Assembly: GCA_947498055.1 (NCBI GenBank)
Contig: CANMJA010000009.1
Location: 1-64,000 of the forward strand
Direction: 5' to 3'
Length of the DNA stretch: 64,000 nt
DNA from: an uncultured Tenacibaculum sp.
GTDB lineage: Bacteria; Bacteroidota; Bacteroidia; Flavobacteriales; Flavobacteriaceae
Shown: positions 1 through 6,900 of the stretch, piece by piece
Layout of the letters: every line of letters begins with the position of its first letter
Position numbering within the stretch: the first letter of the stretch is position 1
The notes under the pieces: generated by a model
Seen by the model: the letters and a program-made list of their open reading frames with translations, nothing else
What the model was told of the DNA's origin: nothing
Databases searched by the model: none
Program-made: the position numbers and the translations under genes

Positions 1-84
1 GTGAGTAGTGAGTAGTGAGTAGTGAGTAGTGAGTAGTGAGTAGTGAGTAGTGAGTAGTGAGTAGTGAGTAGTGAGTAGTGAGTA
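1..84. repeat. Perfect 7-bp microsatellite, (GTGAGTA)x12
   Basis: Twelve uninterrupted copies of GTGAGTA fill the first 84 bases; the array may continue beyond the window. It lies 80 bp before the hemH start. Read in another phase the unit is GAGTAGT, the same heptamer found in the degenerate heptad hairpin between hisC and hisB (25741-25828), so the two are probably related sequences. It has no spacers and is not a CRISPR array. Confidence 0.95.
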
Positions 85-164
85 AAATAAAAAATATAAT
101 TGGTAAAGACACTAATTAAAATTGTTAAATTAATAATAGTTCTTGTCTTAAATATTTATAAACA

Positions 165-1205
165 ATGAAAGGAGTTTTATTAGTAAACTTAGGATCACCA
201 GATAGTACAGATCCAAAAGATGTAAAAAAATACTTAGGTGAGTTTTTAATGGATGAAAGAGTAATCGATGTTCCTTATTGGTTTCGTTCTTTTTTAGTAA
301 AAGGAATTATTCTTAATACTCGTCCAAAAAAATCTGCTGCAGCTTATAAAAAAATATGGTGGAAAGAAGGTTCTCCATTAATTGTATTATCTGAAAGATT
401 ACAAAACAAAGTACAGGCAAAAACAGAATTACCTGTTGCTTTAGCAATGCGCTATGGATCTATGTCATTAAAAGGTGGTTTACAAGAGTTATACGATAAA
501 GGTGTAAAAGAAGTTTTATTAATTCCTTTATACCCTCAATTTGCAATGGCAACTACTGAAACCATTGTTGTATTAGCAGAGGAATTACGAAAAGAGTTTT
601 TCTCTGATATGAAAATAACAGATGTGCCTGCTTTTTATAAAAAACCAGAATATATTACTGCATTGTCAAATAGCATTAAAGAATACTTAGCAGATAAAGA
701 ATATGATCATTTATTGTTTTCTTATCATGGAGTACCAGAAAGACATATTCGTAAATCAGATATTACAAAATCACATTGTAAAATAGATGGTAGCTGTTGT
801 AATACCCCCTCACCTGCTCACGAATTTTGTTATCGCCATCAATGCTTTCAAACCACAAAAAATGTGATTAAGGAGTTAGGTTTAGATGAAAAAACGGTTT
901 CCACTTCTTTTCAATCAAGATTAGGTGTCGATCCTTGGTTACAACCCTACACAGATAGAACTATCGTAAAAAAAGCAGAAAAAGAAGGTATTAAAAAACT
1001 AGCAATAGTAACACCAGCTTTTGTTTCAGATTGTTTAGAAACACTAGAAGAAATAGCAATGGAAGGTAAAGAAGAGTTCTTAGAAGCTGGTGGAGAAGAG
1101 TTTTATACAGTTCCTTGTATTAATGATAATGAACAATGGGTGAATGTGTTAGCTAACTGGATTACAGATTGGGAAAAAGATAATGGAAATACAACATTTA
1201 TTTAA
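165..1205 (+). CDS. hemH: Ferrochelatase HemH
   Basis: Inserts ferrous iron into protoporphyrin IX, the last step of protoheme synthesis. The 346-residue length is normal. The N-terminus KGVLLVNLGSPDS is the family signature. The catalytic His lies in SYHGVPERH (H188), and FQSRLGVDPWLQPYT (about 249-263) is the conserved C-terminal motif. A Cys-rich stretch (C205, C211, C212, C222, C227) follows the catalytic His. Some bacterial ferrochelatases carry clustered Cys there, and I do not know whether this one binds an Fe-S cluster. hemJ, for the step before, is two genes downstream on the same strand, with a LipL32-like gene between. The start is the first ATG; no -7 box is obvious. Confidence 0.96.
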   Translation: MKGVLLVNLGSPDSTDPKDVKKYLGEFLMDERVIDVPYWFRSFLVKGIILNTRPKKSAAAYKKIWWKEGSPLIVLSERLQNKVQAKTELPVALAMRYGSMSLKGGLQELYDKGVKEVLLIPLYPQFAMATTETIVVLAEELRKEFFSDMKITDVPAFYKKPEYITALSNSIKEYLADKEYDHLLFSYHGVPERHIRKSDITKSHCKIDGSCCNTPSPAHEFCYRHQCFQTTKNVIKELGLDEKTVSTSFQSRLGVDPWLQPYTDRTIVKKAEKEGIKKLAIVTPAFVSDCLETLEEIAMEGKEEFLEAGGEEFYTVPCINDNEQWVNVLANWITDWEKDNGNTTFI

Positions 1206-1249
1206 TTTAATAGTTTATACATTTATCAATCATTAAATAAAATATAAAA

Positions 1250-1942
1250 ATGAAAAACTATTTTAAAAAAACTATAGCAATGGTAGCTATAGCAATTATT
1301 TCTGTAGGTAGTATAACTGCTCAGAAAAAATTAGGTAAATTCGGTGGCTTAACACAAAAGAAAATAGCCTTTAAAAAAATTAGAGTTCCATATACAGATG
1401 TAGTTTCTTATAAAGGTTTTGTAAAACCTGGAAATGAAGATGAAGTTAAAAATGGTAAAAAATTCTATTATTTATACGTGTGGGTTCCTGCTGTTGCTCC
1501 TGAATTAGGAGTAAGAATGGTTTCTCCTGTAGGAAAAAACGATCCAAAAAACGCAATTGTATCTGCCGATTTTGAAGCGAATAAAGATTCTAAAGATTAT
1601 TTCGATACCTATATTACTTTAGAGCGTTCTGATATTGTTACTAAAGGTTCTATTACAGAAGAAAAAGTTAAAAATGCAAAATGGCATACACTTGCTAAAA
1701 ATGATGATAGTGGAGAAATGCCTAAGCTACCTAGTGGAGCTAAGTATAATTCTTTATTAAGATATAAAAGTAAAGTTGGTGATCCTTTAAAAGCATTAAC
1801 TGCTGGTTTATATAGAATTGGTTTTACTACTTATAAAAAAGGAGAAGTAAAAGGTTCTTTTTTAGCTCAAATAGGAGCACCTGTAAAACTTCCTGGAGTT
1901 GTTGTTGCAAAATCTATTGCTGAATTAAAAAAGCAGATGTAA
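1250..1942 (+). CDS. LipL32-like secreted protein
   Basis: A 230-residue exported protein that matches, from memory, the Leptospira surface lipoprotein LipL32 (Pfam family of that name). Three blocks agree closely: residues 73-95 (core YYLYVWVPAV and GVRMVSP), 117-126 (YFDTYITLER) and 187-209 (core GLYRIGFTTYKKGEVKGSF). LipL32 binds extracellular-matrix proteins and calcium in Leptospira; homologues are known in a few marine bacteria. There is a signal peptide (residues 1-24, ending SITA|Q) but no lipobox Cys, so the protein is predicted to be released by signal peptidase I rather than lipidated. It lies between hemH (44 nt) and hemJ, with a strong terminator directly after it. Its function here is unknown. 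Confidence 0.85.
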   Translation: MKNYFKKTIAMVAIAIISVGSITAQKKLGKFGGLTQKKIAFKKIRVPYTDVVSYKGFVKPGNEDEVKNGKKFYYLYVWVPAVAPELGVRMVSPVGKNDPKNAIVSADFEANKDSKDYFDTYITLERSDIVTKGSITEEKVKNAKWHTLAKNDDSGEMPKLPSGAKYNSLLRYKSKVGDPLKALTAGLYRIGFTTYKKGEVKGSFLAQIGAPVKLPGVVVAKSIAELKKQM

Positions 1943-1974
1943 CATTTATTATTTTGTTATAAAAACAGTAAATT

Positions 1975-2013
1975 TGAGACCTTAAAACACGTAGTTTTAG
2001 GGTCTCATTTTTT
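1975..2013 (+). terminator. Rho-independent terminator after the LipL32-like gene
   Basis: A 14-bp stem with one G-U pair (TGAGACCTTAAAAC, 1975-1988, and GTTTTAGGGTCTCA, 1994-2007) closes a 5-nt loop and is followed by six T. It ends only 3 nt before the hemJ ATG, so read-through into hemJ should be limited. Confidence 0.85.
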
Positions 2014-2016
2014 ATT

Positions 2017-2598
2017 ATGAATTTTGATTATATAAAATCTTTACATATCATCTTTGTTGTAACATGGTTTGCTGGTCTTTTTTATATGGTACGTTTATTT
2101 ATTTACCATTCAGAAGCTGAAAAAAAAGAAGAACCTGCCAAAGAGATATTACAAACTCAATATAAATTAATGGAAAAACGATTGTGGTATATAATCACAT
2201 GGCCTTCCGCTATTTTAGCTAGTATATTTGCTTTTTGGATGCTCTACCAAAAACCTTGGTATTTAAAAGAAGCTTGGATGCATGTAAAATTAGCTTTTGT
2301 ATTAGCTTTGTATTTTTATCATGGAGCTTGTCATGCAATTTTCAATCAGTTACAAAAAAATGAAATTAAATATAGTTCTTTTAAACTTCGAATTTGGAAT
2401 GAAGTTGCTACCATTATTTTATTTGCAATCGTTTTTTTAGTGGTTTTAAAAAATGCTATTAACTGGATTTGGGGAGTAATTGGTATTGTTTTAGTATCTG
2501 TATTACTTATGTTAAGTATTAAACTTTATAAAAAAATAAGAGATAAAAAAAAATGGGCCAATTATGAAAAAGAACTTTTAGATAATAAAGAAAAATAA
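2017..2598 (+). CDS. hemJ: Protoporphyrinogen IX oxidase HemJ
   Basis: Membrane heme protein that oxidises protoporphyrinogen IX to protoporphyrin IX, feeding ferrochelatase. Family features visible: SLHIIFVVTWFAGLFY (H10 in the first membrane helix), WMHVKLAF (H89, K91) and RIWNEVATI (R126, E129), with at least four hydrophobic helices. The C-terminal helix (about 148-170) and charged tail make it slightly longer than many HemJ proteins (193 residues). It sits downstream of hemH in the same direction but is separated from it by a LipL32-like gene and a terminator. The ATG lies 3 nt after the terminator T-run, so its promoter may lie within the preceding gene, or expression may depend on read-through. 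Confidence 0.9.
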   Translation: MNFDYIKSLHIIFVVTWFAGLFYMVRLFIYHSEAEKKEEPAKEILQTQYKLMEKRLWYIITWPSAILASIFAFWMLYQKPWYLKEAWMHVKLAFVLALYFYHGACHAIFNQLQKNEIKYSSFKLRIWNEVATIILFAIVFLVVLKNAINWIWGVIGIVLVSVLLMLSIKLYKKIRDKKKWANYEKELLDNKEK

Positions 2599-2618
2599 AC
2601 ATCTCGCAGAAAATTCGT

Positions 2619-2626
2619 TACATTTG
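2619..2626 (+). promoter_or_regulatory. Putative -7 box TACATTTG for the lipocalin-like genes
   Basis: A perfect match to the Bacteroidota -7 consensus TAnnTTTG, 32 nt before the ATG at 2659. No clear TTG -33 element is visible upstream. Confidence 0.5.
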
Positions 2627-2658
2627 TAGTATAATAATTTTTAAATCCCCAATAACTT

Positions 2659-3114
2659 ATGAGAAAAGTATTTTTATTTTCACTCGTCTTTATGTTTTTT
2701 TTATCCTGCTCTACTAATGAGTCTGAAATGAATTTAGATGAAGATGGACAAGGAGAAGAACAAGTAGATGGAAATGGTAATTCTGATGGAGGTGCATCTT
2801 CAGATAAAGACATAGTAATAGGCACATGGACTCTTTACTTATCGACAAGTGGTACTGAAGTTAATAATTGCTTAAAAAAATCAACTTACGTTTTTAATGA
2901 GGATAATTCTTATACCTATACAGAATATGATATTGTAGATGATGAATGTAAAGAAATTGTAGATAAAAATCATAATGGAGAATGGACAAATCGTGAGAAT
3001 GGTAAATATGGAATAAGAAGACATGGATATACATCTGGTCAAGATATTCCTTTCAAATTTGAAGACAACAATAGCAAAATGATTCTTGTTGGTCGTACTT
3101 ATAAAAGAAATTAA
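2659..3114 (+). CDS. Lipocalin-like lipoprotein 1
   Basis: A 151-residue lipoprotein: signal peptide with lipobox FLSC (C17), then an acidic low-complexity linker (about 21-50), then a small beta-rich domain beginning IGTWTLY and ending in RTYKRN. The W-containing GTW start and short beta-strand pattern are typical of the lipocalin-like lipoproteins that are common and usually uncharacterised in flavobacteria. It is followed 27 nt later by a shorter paralogue and then by a decayed third copy, so this is a small lineage-specific expansion. The ligand is unknown. Confidence 0.7.
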   Translation: MRKVFLFSLVFMFFLSCSTNESEMNLDEDGQGEEQVDGNGNSDGGASSDKDIVIGTWTLYLSTSGTEVNNCLKKSTYVFNEDNSYTYTEYDIVDDECKEIVDKNHNGEWTNRENGKYGIRRHGYTSGQDIPFKFEDNNSKMILVGRTYKRN

Positions 3115-3141
3115 GTTTAATTTTTAAATTATATTTTTGAA

Positions 3142-3516
3142 ATGAATCGAGTTCTAATTTTATCTTTATTAATATTCACTTTATTTTCTTGTTCAAGTAA
3201 TGATGAAAATGAAAACAATGAAGACCCTATACTTGGGAAATGGTTTCTTTTTTCTATAAATAGTGTAGAAGTTTCTGATTGTGAAAAAAAATCTTCTATT
3301 GAATTTAATAGTAATGGTTTAACTATTTCTGATACTCATCAAGTAGCTGGAACAAATGGAACTGATTGTTTAAATATTAGTATAATTGAAAACAGATGGG
3401 AAAATAAAGGCAATAACCTTTATTCTTTTAATAATATTGAATCTGTTATAGATTTTTCTTCTGATGGCAATTCATTTACTATAACTAGTGGAAATGTGAT
3501 TTACAAAAAGAATTAA
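3142..3516 (+). CDS. Lipocalin-like lipoprotein 2
   Basis: A 124-residue lipoprotein with lipobox LFSC (C17) and a short acidic linker, followed by a domain beginning ILGKWFLFS. It aligns over its length with the preceding gene (shared W at the domain start, C and KK/KS at the first turn, W in the ENRWENKGNNLY segment, and a C-terminal YKKN versus YKRN). It is probably co-transcribed with its neighbour and ended by the terminator at 3541-3578. A cell-envelope location on the periplasmic or outer face is inferred from the lipid anchor. Confidence 0.7.
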   Translation: MNRVLILSLLIFTLFSCSSNDENENNEDPILGKWFLFSINSVEVSDCEKKSSIEFNSNGLTISDTHQVAGTNGTDCLNISIIENRWENKGNNLYSFNNIESVIDFSSDGNSFTITSGNVIYKKN

Positions 3517-3540
3517 ATTTCATATAAAGCATTCTTTAAA

Positions 3541-3578
3541 AACAGATATAAACTTTTAGTTTATATCTGTTTTTTTTT
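3541..3578 (+). terminator. Rho-independent terminator after lipocalin-like genes
   Basis: A 13-bp perfect stem (AACAGATATAAAC, 3541-3553, with GTTTATATCTGTT, 3559-3571) and 5-nt loop is followed by a run of T to 3578. Confidence 0.9.
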
Positions 3579-3583
3579 ATTAA

Positions 3584-3700
3584 ACTCACAATTATGATAA
3601 CCTCGAAACTATAAATAGTAATTGGAAAAATAATGTTAATAATTCTTATAGAATTGGTTCAGTAAGTTGGATAATTAATTTTTCTAATAATTTACTGTAA
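3584..3700 (+). pseudogene. Remnant of a third lipocalin-like lipoprotein gene
   Basis: An open frame without a start codon encodes 38 residues, including NSNWKNNVNNSYRIGS and WIINFSNN before a stop at 3698-3700. It aligns with ENRWENKGNNLYSFNN and VIDFSSDG of the intact gene at 3142-3516. The 5' part, with signal peptide and N-terminal strands, is gone. It is therefore a C-terminal fragment of a third tandem copy, left after deletion. The last codons run into a 19-bp tandem duplication (3686-3723). Confidence 0.6.
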
Positions 3701-3723
3701 AGTGAATAATTTACTGTAGAGTG
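3686..3723. repeat. 19-bp tandem duplication
   Basis: Two consecutive 19-bp units (3686-3704 and 3705-3723) share AATAATTTACTGTA then AAGTG or GAGTG, with one base different. The duplication carries the stop codon of the lipocalin-like remnant and fills the gap before recR. Confidence 0.8.
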
Positions 3724-3743
3724 AATTATTAAAACTAGTTATA

Positions 3744-4361
3744 TTACCCTTTAATAGATTGAACAAAAGGGATTCTATTAACAATACTTCTTCCCAAAGT
3801 AATTTCATCTGCATATTCTAACTCATCCCCCACCGAAATTCCTCTAGCTATCGTAGAAGTAGTTATTTCATATTTTTCTATTTGTTTAAAAATATAAAAA
3901 TTTGTAGTATCTCCTTCCATTGTAGAACTTAAAGCAAAAACTAACTCTTTTACCTCTTTATTTTTTACCTTTTCTACTAACGATTCTATTTTTAAATTTT
4001 GCGGACCAATACCATCTATTGGTGAAATTTTGCCTCCCAAAACATGATACAAACCTCTAAACTGGCCTGTATTTTCAATAGCCATTACATCTCTAATATC
4101 TTCAACAACACAAACAATTTGTTCATTTCTGTTAGTATTACTGCAAATATCACATAGTATTGTATCAGAGATATTATGACATTTTTTACAAGACTTCACC
4201 TCATTTTTAAGCAAATTTAAAGCCTCTGTAAGGTATTTAGTATTTTCTTTAGGCTGTTTTAATAAATGTAAGACCAAACGAAGTGCAGTACGCTTACCAA
4301 TTCCTGGTAATCTACTCACTTCATTTACTGCATTTTCAAGAAGTTTAGACGAAAAATCCAT
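3744..4361 (-). CDS. recR: Recombination protein RecR
   Basis: Acts with RecF and RecO to load RecA at gaps during recombinational repair. The 205-residue form begins [20 protein letters not shown] and contains the helix-hairpin-helix ([12 protein letters not shown]), a zinc site with C58, C61, C70 and C73, and a Toprim domain starting [12 protein letters not shown]. The frame is open 11 codons further upstream to an ATG at 4394, but family length and a -7-like box (4367-4374) lying inside that extension favour the ATG at 4361. It is divergent from pepD, and the two promoters share about 110 bp. Confidence 0.93.
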   Translation of the reverse strand: MDFSSKLLENAVNEVSRLPGIGKRTALRLVLHLLKQPKENTKYLTEALNLLKNEVKSCKKCHNISDTILCDICSNTNRNEQIVCVVEDIRDVMAIENTGQFRGLYHVLGGKISPIDGIGPQNLKIESLVEKVKNKEVKELVFALSSTMEGDTTNFYIFKQIEKYEITTSTIARGISVGDELEYADEITLGRSIVNRIPFVQSIKG

Positions 4362-4366
4362 AGCTA

Positions 4367-4374
4367 CAAAATTA
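4367..4374 (-). promoter_or_regulatory. Putative -7 box TAATTTTG for recR
   Basis: Matches TAnnTTTG on the minus strand only 5 nt before the chosen recR ATG. If used, the transcript would be leaderless or nearly so. It supports the downstream start codon. Confidence 0.4.
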
Positions 4375-4464
4375 CAATAATCCAAAAGAAACAACTAGGA
4401 AAAAAGAACTAAAGACTTAAAAGTCTTTCATCTTTATTATCTACTCTAAAAATCTTAAAAAACG

Positions 4465-4472
4465 TACCTTTG
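4465..4472 (+). promoter_or_regulatory. Putative -7 box TACCTTTG for pepD
   Basis: Perfect TAnnTTTG match 27 nt before the ATG at 4500. It overlaps the alternative upstream start at 4470 and so argues for the downstream ATG. Confidence 0.5.
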
Positions 4473-4499
4473 GTAATATCAAATCAAATTACAATTTTA

Positions 4500-5963
4500 A
4501 TGAGCTCAGAAATAAGAAATATAGAACCTCAAGCTGTTTGGAATCATTTTGCTGATTTAAATGCAGTACCTCGTCCTTCAAAAAAAGAAGAACGTGTAAT
4601 TCAATTCATGGTTGATTTTGGTAATAAATTAAACTTAAAAACCATCGTAGATAAAGTTGGTAATGTTATTATTACAAAACCAGCTACTGCTGGCATGGAA
4701 AACAGAAAAACTATCGTAATGCAAAGCCATTTAGATATGGTACATCAAAAAAACTCAGATACAAACTTTGATTTTGATTCGGAAGGTATAAAGATGTATA
4801 TAGATAAAGATTGGGTAAAAGCAGAGGGTACTACTTTAGGTGCAGACAATGGATTAGGTGTGGCTTCTATTATGGCGGTTTTATCTTCTACAGATATTCC
4901 TCATCCAACTATTGAAGCTTTATTTACTATAGATGAAGAAACAGGAATGACTGGCGCAATGGGTTTAGAAGGTGGAATTTTAACAGGTGAAATTTTATTA
5001 AATTTAGATACAGAAGAAGATGATGAAATTGGTATTGGTTGTGCTGGTGGAGTAGATATTACAGCTAAAAGAGTATATACTCTAGAAGAAACTCCAAAAA
5101 ACACGACTGCTTTTGAAATTTCTGTTACAGGTTTAAATGGCGGACATTCAGGAATGGATATTCACAAAGGGTTAGGAAATGCTAATAAAATTATGAACCG
5201 TTTATTGTTTGATGGTTTTACTAATTTTGGCTTACGTATTTCTGAAATTAATGGAGGTAGTTTACGAAATGCTATTCCTAGAGAAAGTTTTGCTACTGTT
5301 ACTATTGACAGTATTTCTAAAGAACCTTTCTTATTTGAATTAAACCAATTAATTAACGAAATTAAAATAGAATTTTCTTCTTTAGAACCTAACTTAACAA
5401 TTGAGTTAAAAGAAATCGAGTTACCCAAAAATGTAATGGAACTTGGTGTTCAAATAGGCTTAATAAAGGCCATTTATGGTTCTTTAAACGGAGTGTATCG
5501 TATGAGTCCTGATATTGAAGACTTAGTAGAAACGTCTAATAATGTTGCACGAGTTATAGTAAAAGAAGGAAATATTAAAATTGGATGTCTAACTCGTTCT
5601 TCTTCTGAAACAAATAAGTGGGATTTAGCAAATTCATTACGTGCCGTATTTGAATTAGCAGGTTTTGAAGTAGAATTTTCTGGCACATACCCTGGTTGGT
5701 TGCCTAATAAAAATTCTGATATTTTAAAGGTTTTAGAAAACTTATATACAAAAATGAACAATTCAGAGCCACACGTTGCAGCATGTCATGCTGGTTTAGA
5801 GTGTGGAATTTTAGGTCAGAATTATCCTAAGATGGATATGATTTCTTTTGGACCTAATATTCGAGGTGCGCATTCTCCAGATGAACGTGCACAAATCTCA
5901 TCTGTGAAGAAATTTTGGAGTTTCTTACTAGAAATACTACAAAACATACCTCTTAAAAGCTAA
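4500..5963 (+). CDS. pepD: Aminoacyl-histidine dipeptidase PepD (M20 family)
   Basis: A cytosolic di-zinc dipeptidase that cleaves Xaa-His dipeptides and related substrates. The start MSSEIRNIEPQAVWNHFADL is typical of the family, and the length (487 residues) fits. M20 metal and catalytic motifs are visible: QSHLDMVHQ, ADNGLGVA, DEETGMTGA, and further on CHAGLECG and FGPNIRGAHSPDE. The insert HSGMDIHKG belongs to the lid domain. The frame extends ten codons upstream, but that part overlaps a -7 box. The gene stands alone, with a good terminator at 6006-6046. Confidence 0.93.
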   Translation: MSSEIRNIEPQAVWNHFADLNAVPRPSKKEERVIQFMVDFGNKLNLKTIVDKVGNVIITKPATAGMENRKTIVMQSHLDMVHQKNSDTNFDFDSEGIKMYIDKDWVKAEGTTLGADNGLGVASIMAVLSSTDIPHPTIEALFTIDEETGMTGAMGLEGGILTGEILLNLDTEEDDEIGIGCAGGVDITAKRVYTLEETPKNTTAFEISVTGLNGGHSGMDIHKGLGNANKIMNRLLFDGFTNFGLRISEINGGSLRNAIPRESFATVTIDSISKEPFLFELNQLINEIKIEFSSLEPNLTIELKEIELPKNVMELGVQIGLIKAIYGSLNGVYRMSPDIEDLVETSNNVARVIVKEGNIKIGCLTRSSSETNKWDLANSLRAVFELAGFEVEFSGTYPGWLPNKNSDILKVLENLYTKMNNSEPHVAACHAGLECGILGQNYPKMDMISFGPNIRGAHSPDERAQISSVKKFWSFLLEILQNIPLKS

Positions 5964-6005
5964 AAATTATTTAATTATTATAGTTTTTCTTTTTATTACT
6001 GCTGA

Positions 6006-6046
6006 AAAACAATTTATTATTTTTAACATATAATAAATTGTTTTTT
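6006..6046 (+). terminator. Rho-independent terminator after pepD
   Basis: A 14-bp A/T-rich perfect stem (AAAACAATTTATTA, 6006-6019, with TAATAAATTGTTTT, 6031-6044) and a T-run follow pepD. Confidence 0.75.
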
Positions 6047-6188
6047 ATTTAATATAATTAGTATTTTAAAACAAAAAAAATACACTTCCTAACAAAAAAA
6101 AGCAGTATCTAATGCTTTTTTAACACTTTTATTAAATATATAATCATATATTTGATTAATCAAAATTTACCAAACTAATCTGCTATCA

Positions 6189-6878
6189 ATGAGAAAAATG
6201 CTTCTGCTCATTTTTTTATTATTGACTATTTCTGTTGTTTTTAGTCAAAAAAAAAATATCGACAATCTATTTTATTCTTCTTTTGATAAAAGTATTGATC
6301 AAAGGAATACTAGATTAAGTTATGGCTTAGTTTTTAAAGAAAAATATCGTAAAAAAATTAAAAACAATCATAACTTCTTGTTTAATGAACAATTTAAAAA
6401 AGGGAATATTTATTATAGAAATGAACTCTTTTATGATATAGGAATTAAGTACGACTTAGCGGAAGATAATGTGGTTGTGAAAATTTCTAATAAAGAACAA
6501 TTATTAGTATCTATTATTCCTGAAAAAAAATTTGTTACCTACTTTGAACTAAATAATTTAAAGTTTATTTACACAAAAGAATATGGCTTTTTAGAAGAGT
6601 TAGCAAAACAAGAAAATTTTACTGTATTTAAAAAACATAAAAAAATAGTAGAAGAAAATAAAGATGAAGATTTTATATACCATACTTTCAAAAAAACAAC
6701 TCAATACATCATATTATATAAAAACTATTATTATTCTGTAAAATCTAAAAGAGATTTTATAAAAATATTTCCTGATCGAAAGAAAAACATTAATAAATTC
6801 TTTAAATCAAACAAATTTTTATTAAAAAATAATTATGGAAAATTTATTGTAAAACTTATAAATCAACTTCAGAATTAA
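6189..6878 (+). CDS. Secreted protein of the TonB receptor operon, function unknown
   Basis: A 229-residue protein with a clear signal peptide (MRKMLLLIFLLLTISVVFSQ), then a Lys/Tyr/Phe-rich basic body with no domain I recognise. The C-terminal half contains repeated F/Y-K patterns (YYYSVKSKRDFIKIFPDRKK, NKFFKSNKFL). It is the first gene of an apparent four-gene operon, 22 nt before a TonB-dependent receptor, so it may be a periplasmic or surface partner of that transporter. That role is inferred from position alone. Confidence 0.7.
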   Translation: MRKMLLLIFLLLTISVVFSQKKNIDNLFYSSFDKSIDQRNTRLSYGLVFKEKYRKKIKNNHNFLFNEQFKKGNIYYRNELFYDIGIKYDLAEDNVVVKISNKEQLLVSIIPEKKFVTYFELNNLKFIYTKEYGFLEELAKQENFTVFKKHKKIVEENKDEDFIYHTFKKTTQYIILYKNYYYSVKSKRDFIKIFPDRKKNINKFFKSNKFLLKNNYGKFIVKLINQLQN

Positions 6879-6900
6879 TCTAAAAATAATAAAATATGTT

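Noticed and set aside
1..84. Possible CRISPR-like or origin-type repeat array
   Set aside because: The heptamers are contiguous with no spacers and there are no cas genes or DnaA-box-like sequences, so it is a microsatellite.
3132..3139. TATTTTTG box before the second lipocalin-like gene
   Set aside because: It matches TAnnTTTG but ends 2 nt before the ATG, so a transcript from it would start inside the gene.
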